Below are positions 1 to 5,948 of a stretch of DNA of 9,608 nucleotides, in pieces; the first letter of the stretch is position 1, and each line of letters begins with the position of its first letter. The DNA comes from a bacterium (GTDB taxonomy: Bacteria > Desulfobacterota > DSWW01): the NCBI GenBank assembly GCA_030609865.1, contig JAUWSZ010000044.1, positions 1-9,608 on the forward strand. The letters are read 5' to 3'. A program made the position numbers and the translations under genes. The notes under the pieces are model-generated. The model saw only the letters and a program-made list of their open reading frames with translations, did not search any database and was not told where the DNA came from.

Positions 1-1338
1 GATCAAGGAGGAAGAAACCAGGAAAGGCTCGATCCCCATATCCACCAGGCGCGTGATCGCCGTAGGGGCATCGTTCGTGTGGAGCGTGCTCAGGACGAGA
101 TGCCCGGTCAGAGACGCCTGGATCGCGATCTCTGCGGTTTCCAGGTCCCGAATCTCTCCCACCATGATTACGTCCGGGTCCTGGCGCAGGATGGCACGCA
201 GGCCCCGGGCAAAAGTGAGATCGATCTTCGGGTTCACCTGAATCTGCCCGACGCCTTTCAGCTGGTATTCGATCGGGTCTTCAACCGTGATGATGTTCTT
301 GTCCGAGGTGTTGATCTCGCTCAACGCCGCGTAAAGGGTCGTGGTCTTGCCCGATCCTGTCGGTCCGGTCTCCAGCATGATTCCGTAGGACATCCGGATG
401 AGCTTGCGCATCTGCAAGAGCTTGCGCCCGGTCAATCCGATCTCTTCCAGCTGGAGGAGGACCTGCGTCCGGTCCAGAAGGCGCATGACAATCCTCTCCC
501 CATGGGCCGTCGGGATCACCGAGACGCGTATGTCCACGTCTTTGCCGCCGATCTTGATCCGAATACGTCCGTCCTGGGGCAGGCGCTTTTCCGCGATGTT
601 CAGGCCCGCCATGATCTTGATGCGGGAGATCGTGCTCGACTGGAATCGCTTGGGCGGACGCACCATGTCGTAGAGCACGCCGTCGATGCGGAACCGGACG
701 ACCAGCTCCGTCTCAAAGGGCTCGATGTGGATGTCGCTGGCCCTTTGCTTCACGGAATTGTACAGGATGGAGTTGACGAGCCGGATGATCGGCGCCTCGT
801 CAGACGCATCGAGAAGGTCTTTGGGCTCTTCGAGTTCGGTGGTCAGCAGGTCCAGCTCCTCCTCGTGCAGGTCCTCCACCATCTTCTCCGCCGTCTCGGA
901 GATCAGGTCGTAGGAGCGGTTGATCGCATGCAGCACGCTGGAGGGCCTTGCCAGCACCGCCTGCACGGGCTTCTTGAGCAAGAGCTGGAGATCGTCCATC
1001 GGGGCGAGGTCCAGGGGGTCCGAGACCGCCACCTGGACGATTTCGCCTTCGCTGTTTAGGGGGAGCAGGGTGTGCCGCTTGCAGAAGTTGATCGGGATGG
1101 CGCGCAGCATCTCGAGATCGAGTCCCTCGTCGGCGATCTCGGGCCAGTAGGGGATATTCAGCTGCCGGCTCAGGGCCTGGAAGACCTCTTCCTCCGTGAC
1201 CCGCTTCTGGCTGATCAGGATCTCCCCGATCCTTCCGCCCCGTTCCTGCTGGATTGCCAGGGCGGTTTCGAGCGCCTCCTCGCTCAGGGAGGTCTTTTCC
1301 AGCAGGATCTGTCCGAGCGCTCGGGGATCACAGGTCAT
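1..1338 (-). CDS. gspE: Type II secretion ATPase GspE (3' end beyond window)
   Basis: Cytoplasmic hexameric ATPase that powers pseudopilus assembly in type II secretion. The 446 codons in the window start at ATG 1338, with GGAAG at 1348-1352 nine bases upstream and 20 bases after the gspD stop. Residues 1-150 match the N-terminal GspE/MshEN-type domain (LGQILLEK, then GRIGEILISQ), which in this family contacts the inner-membrane platform. The ATPase core shows ASDIHIEP, the Walker A motif GPTGSGKT at residues 325-332, Walker B within DPDVIMVGEIRD at 387-398, and the His box GHLVLSTLHTNDA after it. The frame is open to base 1, so roughly the last 50-120 residues, including the family's tetracysteine zinc motif if it lies C-terminal as usual, are not visible. 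PilB and MshE share these motifs; position directly after gspC and gspD makes GspE the better name. Confidence 0.95.
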   Translation of the reverse strand, partial: MTCDPRALGQILLEKTSLSEEALETALAIQQERGGRIGEILISQKRVTEEEVFQALSRQLNIPYWPEIADEGLDLEMLRAIPINFCKRHTLLPLNSEGEIVQVAVSDPLDLAPMDDLQLLLKKPVQAVLARPSSVLHAINRSYDLISETAEKMVEDLHEEELDLLTTELEEPKDLLDASDEAPIIRLVNSILYNSVKQRASDIHIEPFETELVVRFRIDGVLYDMVRPPKRFQSSTISRIKIMAGLNIAEKRLPQDGRIRIKIGGKDVDIRVSVIPTAHGERIVMRLLDRTQVLLQLEEIGLTGRKLLQMRKLIRMSYGIMLETGPTGSGKTTTLYAALSEINTSDKNIITVEDPIEYQLKGVGQIQVNPKIDLTFARGLRAILRQDPDVIMVGEIRDLETAEIAIQASLTGHLVLSTLHTNDAPTAITRLVDMGIEPFLVSSSLI

Positions 1339-1358
1339 GGCGGCATTCTTCCGTGCTT

Positions 1359-3698
1359 CTACTCATTCGGTAAATCGGGCAGGGCCGGCGAATCAAGCCT
1401 TTCGGCCCCCTTGATCGTGACCTCGTACTTCGGCTCGTTCGCTTCCTGCCGACTCGTCTCCTCCGGGGGCATGTCGTCTACGGGCGTTCCCTCATCGGAC
1501 ATCTCCTCCACCGGCGGAGGTTCCAGCTCTTCCAGCTGCGGCCTGGCCATGCTGTCCCCCGGCACGCCCGCGCCCGACCTGCCTTCAAAGGGACGAACGT
1601 CCATGTACTCGACCGGCAGGTCGTGACGGTCCTTGTACTCGAGCATCCGGCTCTTCTTCTCTTCGAACAGCCTCTGTACGTCCTGGTCCTCCCGGATGAT
1701 CGTGGGCGTGAGGAAGATCAGGAGGTTCTGTTTCTCCACTTTATCGCTCTCGAACCGGAACAGCCAGCCAAGCCCGGGAATGTCTCCCAGCCAGGGCACC
1801 TTGCTCACGTTCGTCCGGATACGGTCCTCCATCAGGCCGCCCACGATGATCGTCTGTCCGTCGCGGACGAGGACCGTGTTCGTCGACTTCCGCTCGGAGG
1901 TGGTGGGTCCGACGCGGTTCGGGTCCTGCCCGACCGGGCTGTCGATGAGTGCCGAGATCTCCTGGTAGAGCTTGAGCTGGATATAGTCCCCTTCGGTGAT
2001 CTGGGGGGTGAACCGGAGGGTGATCCCGACGTTTTCTCGCTGAACCGACTGCACGGTGCTCACCGTGCTCTGGCTCGTGGAGGTGATGAACGGCACGTTC
2101 TTGCCAACGACGATCTCCGCCTCTTCGTTGTCCATGGCGATCAGGTGCGGGGTCGACAGGAGGTTGGCCTTCGTCGTCTGGTTCAGGGCGTGAATCACGA
2201 GGGTATTGGCGGGCAGGTAGATTGGCTCGCCGTCTTGCTCGCCGACCTTGACCCGGTCGAAGATCCCGCCCAGCGTGAGCCCGGCCGTGCTGCCCAGATC
2301 CAGGGGGAACAGCCCCGTTTCGGGGAGCCCCCCCGAGGCGAGTGTCGCCGCACCTGCGATCATTTCGTTCGCACCGAGACCATAGTTCGTTCCGCCCATG
2401 AGCACCTTACTCACATTGTCGCCGCCCTCGAGGGGAATCGCTCCCCGCCACTCGATTCCGAGGTCCTGCAATACCGAAGGCTGGATCTCCATGATGACCG
2501 CTTCCACGTAAACCTGCTTGCGCCGAATGTCGAGCTTCTCGATCACGTTCTTCAGGGTGAGGTAATCCCTCGGGGTCGCCACGAGGATGAGCGAATTGGT
2601 CGCGATATCCGCCGTGATGCTGACCTCTCCCTCGAAAGAGGCCATGGTGCGGGCAACCCCCGGGGGGCTTCCCTTGTTGCGCGAGCCGTTTCGGTCCAGG
2701 GATTTGGCGCCCGAGACGAGGTCACTCAGCACCGTGGCGGTATCCTCTGCGTTGGCATACTCGAGGTAGTAGACGTTGATGTTGCCGTACGCCCGGGGGG
2801 TGTCATAGTCGAGCTTGTGGACGAGTTCCCGGATTTCCTCGAGCTGTGTTTCCGTGGCCAAGACGATCAGGGAGTTGGTCCGGGTGTCCGCGATGATCTT
2901 CCCGCCGAAGCCCTGTCCTGCAACGGTCTTCTTCGTGGTCGTTCGCCTCGTGGTGCGTCTGGACTTGGTGGCGGTCGGGGCGGCGCCGGGCGCGGTAGAG
3001 GAGGCGAGGGTCTGGAGGATCTCCTGGAGCTGGCGGGCCATCGGCTCCGCGGATGCGTATTCGAGGGGAAGCACGTCCATGACCATTTCGTCCCCCCGGA
3101 TATCCAGCTGCTTCACGATCCGCATGAGCCTTGTGATGTTCGAGGAGGTGTCCGTGAGGATCAGGGTGTTGGTGGGGCCATAGCCGTCGACCTTGCTCTG
3201 CCGGGACATCAGGGGCGTCAGGATCTTCACCATTTCATTCGGGTCTACATACTCGAGCGATACGAGCCGGGTGATCAGCATGTCGCTGTCCGGGGCCCGC
3301 TCTTTTCCGATGACGGTCTTCAGGCTCTTCTCCATCGCATCCTTGGCCGGCACGATCTTGATGACGCTGCCCGCCGGCACGGTGGCCAGGCCCTTGATCT
3401 CGAGAATCGACTCGAAGACCTTGTAAACCTCATCCTTGGAGATCTTCGTCGGGGAGATCACGGTAACCTTCTTCCCCTTGATCTTCTCGTCGAGGATGAA
3501 GTTCTTGCCGGTGAGCTCGCTGATGAACTTGATCAGAACCGTCAAATCCACGTCTTGGAAGTCCATGGTGATCATGGCCTCGCCGTAATCGGGATTCGCT
3601 CCTTCCTGGGAGAAGACGTGGGACGGACCTGACAGAAAAGGGTAGGCCACCGCAAGAAACAGAATGGCAAATCGTATCCCGAGTCTTGTTCTGTCCAT
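1359..3698 (-). CDS. gspD: Type II secretion outer-membrane secretin GspD
   Basis: Forms the outer-membrane channel of the type II secretion system. The 779-residue precursor starts at ATG 3698, with AGGGAG at 3705-3710 six bases upstream; a TTG three bases earlier is in frame but leaves too short a spacer. A signal peptide (residues 1 to about 30, ending near SHVFSQ) is followed by N0 (about 42-120, starting ITMDFQDVDL), then N1 (140-199), N2 (205-297) and N3 (305-390), each with the secretin_N pattern of LEYA or LEYV and TNSLI or TNTLI. The secretin barrel (about 395-670) shows VQRENVGITLRFTPQIT and VPWLGDIPGLGWLF. Two departures are visible: a basic Ser/Thr/Arg/Lys linker inside N2 (233-265) and a Pro/Glu-rich tail of about 100 residues after the barrel, with no obvious pilotin-binding S-domain. 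It lies 27 bases after gspC and 20 before gspE. Confidence 0.96.
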   Translation of the reverse strand: MDRTRLGIRFAILFLAVAYPFLSGPSHVFSQEGANPDYGEAMITMDFQDVDLTVLIKFISELTGKNFILDEKIKGKKVTVISPTKISKDEVYKVFESILEIKGLATVPAGSVIKIVPAKDAMEKSLKTVIGKERAPDSDMLITRLVSLEYVDPNEMVKILTPLMSRQSKVDGYGPTNTLILTDTSSNITRLMRIVKQLDIRGDEMVMDVLPLEYASAEPMARQLQEILQTLASSTAPGAAPTATKSRRTTRRTTTKKTVAGQGFGGKIIADTRTNSLIVLATETQLEEIRELVHKLDYDTPRAYGNINVYYLEYANAEDTATVLSDLVSGAKSLDRNGSRNKGSPPGVARTMASFEGEVSITADIATNSLILVATPRDYLTLKNVIEKLDIRRKQVYVEAVIMEIQPSVLQDLGIEWRGAIPLEGGDNVSKVLMGGTNYGLGANEMIAGAATLASGGLPETGLFPLDLGSTAGLTLGGIFDRVKVGEQDGEPIYLPANTLVIHALNQTTKANLLSTPHLIAMDNEEAEIVVGKNVPFITSTSQSTVSTVQSVQRENVGITLRFTPQITEGDYIQLKLYQEISALIDSPVGQDPNRVGPTTSERKSTNTVLVRDGQTIIVGGLMEDRIRTNVSKVPWLGDIPGLGWLFRFESDKVEKQNLLIFLTPTIIREDQDVQRLFEEKKSRMLEYKDRHDLPVEYMDVRPFEGRSGAGVPGDSMARPQLEELEPPPVEEMSDEGTPVDDMPPEETSRQEANEPKYEVTIKGAERLDSPALPDLPNE

Positions 3699-3725
3699 CA
3701 AAAACTCCCTGGCTTAAGGTTTCCC

Positions 3726-4625
3726 TTAACGGATCTCATAACTGAAGGACTTCGTCTGTCCTCTCCGGGAGATTTCTATCGAAAGATTCTTCTCGTTTCG
3801 CAGATCCTGGAATATCTGGAAGGCCTTCTCCGGCGAGGTGATGTCGTTGTCGTTTACCTTGCGGATTACGTCACCGTTCTTCAACCCGACCTTGGCGAAA
3901 ATGCTGTCCGGCTTGATGGCGAAGACCTTGAATCCGTCCGCCTTCCCGTCCTGGAAGTTCGGAACCACACGGATCTGGGTCAGCAGTTGGTTGATGTTTC
4001 CGAGGGCGTTCTCCACCTCCGCCTCGTCGATCACGAACTCGGTGTCCGACACCTTCCTGACAGCGTATTCCCCTTCCTTCTTTGTCGAGCCGGAGTAGCG
4101 GACCGGAGAGGACCTCTTCTTTTTGGCATCCGGCTCGGGGCACTCGATGATTTCTTCCGAGCCACCCCTCAGCACGACAACCCTGCAGCGGGAAATGGAT
4201 ACCACCCGGGCTTGGTCCTGGACCATGTCGTCTATCTGGTAGAGTTCTTGTTTCCGACTCTGATGGTCTTCTATAATAGCGAAGGAGTTCTCGGGACTGC
4301 CCACAACCGTTCCGATCAGCTCGACATTCAGGTCTGTTTTTTTCAACGGGGCCGTGCTCTTGGCGGCTTCCTGGCGTTTGCCGCCTTCCGGGTCGCCCGT
4401 GTGGGCGCTGTTGAAGATATTCCCCCTGGAGATCGGGCTGTAGAGGCGCAAGGACTTCTTCCCGGCCACCTTACGCTCGAAGTAGCCCGGCCGGGCGCCC
4501 TGGCTCAGATCGGGCTGAGAGGCGGGCAGATTGGCGAGCAGGATCGTATTGCCGATCTTGGCCATGAGATACGAGAAAAAGCACAAGAAGACCAGGTTTT
4601 TGATCCAGAGGTACTTTTTCCACAT
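3726..4625 (-). CDS. gspC: Type II secretion inner-membrane protein GspC (HR + PDZ)
   Basis: Bitopic inner-membrane protein that links the assembly platform to the secretin periplasmic domains and helps select substrates. The 299-residue product from ATG 4625 has a short cytoplasmic MWKKYLWIKN, one membrane segment (about 11-32), a linker containing the conserved type of SPISRGNIFNS, a homology region at about 98-165 (LNVELIGTVVGSPENSFAIIED onward), and a C-terminal PDZ domain at about 212-297 (GFKVFAIKPDSIFAKVGLKNGDVIRKVN). The PDZ version of GspC is one of two known forms, the other ending in a coiled coil. A TTG at 4646 would add seven residues, but neither start has a clear Shine-Dalgarno sequence, so the exact start is uncertain. 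It is the first gene of the gsp operon, about 82 bases from the predicted transcription start, and 27 bases upstream of gspD. Confidence 0.93.
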   Translation of the reverse strand: MWKKYLWIKNLVFLCFFSYLMAKIGNTILLANLPASQPDLSQGARPGYFERKVAGKKSLRLYSPISRGNIFNSAHTGDPEGGKRQEAAKSTAPLKKTDLNVELIGTVVGSPENSFAIIEDHQSRKQELYQIDDMVQDQARVVSISRCRVVVLRGGSEEIIECPEPDAKKKRSSPVRYSGSTKKEGEYAVRKVSDTEFVIDEAEVENALGNINQLLTQIRVVPNFQDGKADGFKVFAIKPDSIFAKVGLKNGDVIRKVNDNDITSPEKAFQIFQDLRNEKNLSIEISRRGQTKSFSYEIR

Positions 4626-4675
4626 AGCAGAGCAGACGTAGGTCAAAATTGTTTGAGAAGTTTATCGCCTATTTC

Positions 4676-4738
4676 TTGAAAGATCTCTATTTTGAAAGAT
4701 ATTTGAAGTGCAATTATAGAAAGGTGCTCTTTGAAAAG
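4676..4738 (+). repeat. Direct TTGAAA-type repeats in the AT-rich promoter patch
   Basis: TTGAAAGAT occurs at 4676-4684 and again at 4692-4700, 16 bp apart. Shorter relatives follow: TTGAAG at 4703-4708 and TTGAAAAG at 4731-4738. The second copy contains the -35 of the rightward promoter; the first two lie in the leader of the gsp transcript. They could be sites for a regulator, or chance in AT-rich DNA. Confidence 0.35.
4692..4720 (+). promoter_or_regulatory. Predicted opposing promoter of the DUF192 lipoprotein gene
   Basis: On the plus strand, -35 TTGAAA (4692-4697) and -10 TATAGA (4715-4720) are 17 bp apart, each close to the sigma70 consensus (five and four of six matches). The start would be near 4727, some 39 bases before ATG 4766. 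The -10 shares four bases (4715-4718) with the TATAAT of the leftward gsp promoter, so both could not be occupied at once. Weaker than the leftward promoter. Confidence 0.5.
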
Positions 4739-4741
4739 CAA
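4713..4741 (-). promoter_or_regulatory. Predicted sigma70-type promoter of gspCDE
   Basis: On the minus strand, -35 TTGCTT (4741-4736) and -10 TATAAT (4718-4713) are separated by exactly 17 bp, the optimal spacing, with a perfect -10 hexamer. Transcription would start near 4706 and leave an approximately 82-base leader before gspC. The patch is strikingly AT-rich compared with the surrounding sequence. The -10 overlaps that of an opposing promoter. Prediction only; the motif match is seen, activity is inferred. Confidence 0.65.
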
Positions 4742-4765
4742 GCATCTTTCTGGATAGGGTCTTCA

Positions 4766-5281
4766 ATGAAATTAGACGGGGTTCAGGCCCTGGTGGTTCG
4801 GGTTTTTCGTTTATTTTCAAGGAATAAGCCGCATCGTATCGGATTTCTTCTGATCTGCCTCTTTTTGTCGAATTGTGGCGGCAGGGCGCCCGTTGCTGTT
4901 TTTTCGACCCCCAGCGGCCCGAAGAGGGTCCTGCTCGAGCTTGCCACGACCGAAACGGAGCGGAACCGGGGCTTGATGTTTCGCAGCAGTTTGGACGAAG
5001 GCCGGGGCATGCTCTTTGTCTTCGAAGAGCCCGGGCAGCCTGCGTTCTGGATGAAGAACACTTACCTGTCCCTGGACATCCTCTTTCTCTCCACAGAGGG
5101 GATCGTCGTCGACCTGTTCGAACGTCTGTCTCCCTGCCCAATGGAGCCTTGCCCGCGGTACGCTCCCCACTCTCCTTCCAGGTACGTGCTCGAGGTTGCA
5201 GGTGGGTTTGTTGCCCATCACGCCGTTCGCAAAGGGGATCGGATTCGTTTGGAGAACATGCCCGGCGGCCTTCCCCGCTGA
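4766..5281 (+). CDS. DUF192 family lipoprotein
   Basis: A 171-residue member of the DUF192 family (PF02643), whose biochemical role is not established as far as I know. The family core is clear at residues about 45-165: ERNRGLMFR, then EGRGMLFVFE, FWMKNTYLSLDILFL and a downstream GIVVDLFE segment. The N-terminus has a basic region, a hydrophobic run (25-35) and LSNC with Cys37, so it looks like a lipoprotein exported across the inner membrane; Asn just before the Cys is atypical for a lipobox. ATG 4766 was chosen because the open frame upstream of it (from 4649) runs through the promoter patch and lacks family character. A weak AGGG lies at 4756-4759; in-frame GTG at 4793-4798 could give a shorter, more usual signal peptide. 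It is divergent from gspC and converges on the unknown gene at 5331. Confidence 0.88.
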   Translation: MKLDGVQALVVRVFRLFSRNKPHRIGFLLICLFLSNCGGRAPVAVFSTPSGPKRVLLELATTETERNRGLMFRSSLDEGRGMLFVFEEPGQPAFWMKNTYLSLDILFLSTEGIVVDLFERLSPCPMEPCPRYAPHSPSRYVLEVAGGFVAHHAVRKGDRIRLENMPGGLPR

Positions 5282-5370
5282 GAGGGTGTCGATTCTTGAC
5301 CAGGTTGGGCAATTCGGGGACAGCCCCGCGTTACGCACCCGAATCGCGACAAGCGTTTTTCGACACCCTC
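5282..5370. repeat. 89-bp palindromic element with 11-bp inverted ends (REP/MITE-like)
   Basis: Perfect inverted ends GAGGGTGTCGA (5282-5292) and TCGACACCCTC (5360-5370) enclose 67 bp. Nested inside are ATTCGGG (5312-5318) pairing with CCCGAAT (5338-5344), and a tight hairpin CGGGG-ACAG-CCCCG (5315-5328). The element begins immediately after the DUF192 stop codon and ends inside the last codons of the convergent gene. The GGGGACAG/CCCC core recalls REP palindromes mobilised by RAYT-type Y1 transposases, but this is from memory and no transposase is in the window. No T-run follows any stem, so a simple intrinsic terminator is unlikely. No target-site duplication was found. Confidence 0.6.
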
Positions 5371-5888
5371 CATAGCGAGAAGGCAGGCGGTATCCTTTCC
5401 TGGCCCTCCGCAGGATGCGAGAGGGAGAATTCCGTGGGTACGCCGCCCAGCCTGTAGGGGCGAGGGCCCGGTCCAACCAGGCCGTACGGGCTTTCGAACC
5501 GGACCTTGTCGACCTTGCCGTCCAGGAAGGCTTCGATTTCCTGTCTGCCCGCGAGCCCCTCATCCGTGAGGCCTTCGGGATGGGTAGGCGATCGTCCGAA
5601 CAGGGAATAGTCCACATGCCTGTATCCCAGGGTCTTGAGCACAGGGCTCTGAGACCAGACATCATCGTCTTCGTCCTCATCACCCCGGTCTCGCTTCAGA
5701 TCGCGTACCGTGCCCACCACGAGAACGATGAGCAGGGCAACCCCGAAGGTGATCCCGGTGATGATGAGCGGCGTTTTCATGTAGTCGTCGAAGAAGTCAG
5801 AGCAGAGGGCATCGTCAGGAGAAAAGAGGGTGAACAGAAAGAAGAAGAGAACAGACCATGCACAGCACAAGCGCACTTGACGAGTCAT
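5331..5888 (-). CDS. Small membrane-anchored protein of unknown function
   Basis: I do not recognise this 185-residue protein. It begins with a cleavable-looking signal peptide (residues 1 to about 29, rich in Phe and Leu, ending near DALCS), followed by a second hydrophobic segment (about 39-61), a basic stop (KRDR), a run of acidic residues DEDEDDD (about 70-76), and a soluble C-terminal part of about 110 residues. If the first segment is cleaved the acidic part would probably face the cytoplasm. Start ATG 5888 lies after a run of seven G on the coding strand (5899-5905) that may act as the ribosome site. It sits 60 bases after metG on the same strand and may share its transcript. Residues 174-185 and the stop codon are encoded by the palindromic element at 5282-5370, so the original C-terminus may have been replaced. 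Codon bias is in line with its neighbours. Confidence 0.62.
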   Translation of the reverse strand: MTRQVRLCCAWSVLFFFLFTLFSPDDALCSDFFDDYMKTPLIITGITFGVALLIVLVVGTVRDLKRDRGDEDEDDDVWSQSPVLKTLGYRHVDYSLFGRSPTHPEGLTDEGLAGRQEIEAFLDGKVDKVRFESPYGLVGPGPRPYRLGGVPTEFSLSHPAEGQERIPPAFSLWRVSKNACRDSGA

Positions 5889-5948
5889 CCGTGCTTTGCC
5901 CCCCCATAAAACCGTTGGATTTTGACCTGCGGTTGCGGCCTCTTCCGG

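Noticed and set aside
79..1059. A 326-codon open frame on the plus strand opposite gspE
   Set aside because: The minus strand carries clear Walker A, Walker B and His-box motifs of GspE; the plus frame is a by-product of its codon bias.
1623..3632. A 669-codon open frame on the plus strand opposite gspD
   Set aside because: It is the complement of a fully convincing secretin gene in high-GC DNA. The translation is rich in Arg, Asp, Leu and Val with no domain pattern and no start context.
5315..5328. Hairpin CGGGG-ACAG-CCCCG as an intrinsic terminator
   Set aside because: No T-run follows on either strand; better explained as the core of the palindromic element.
5911..5936. AACCG/CGGTT inverted repeat between metG and the unknown gene
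   Set aside because: Only 5 bp per arm with a 15-bp gap; expected by chance and not linked to any promoter I can see.
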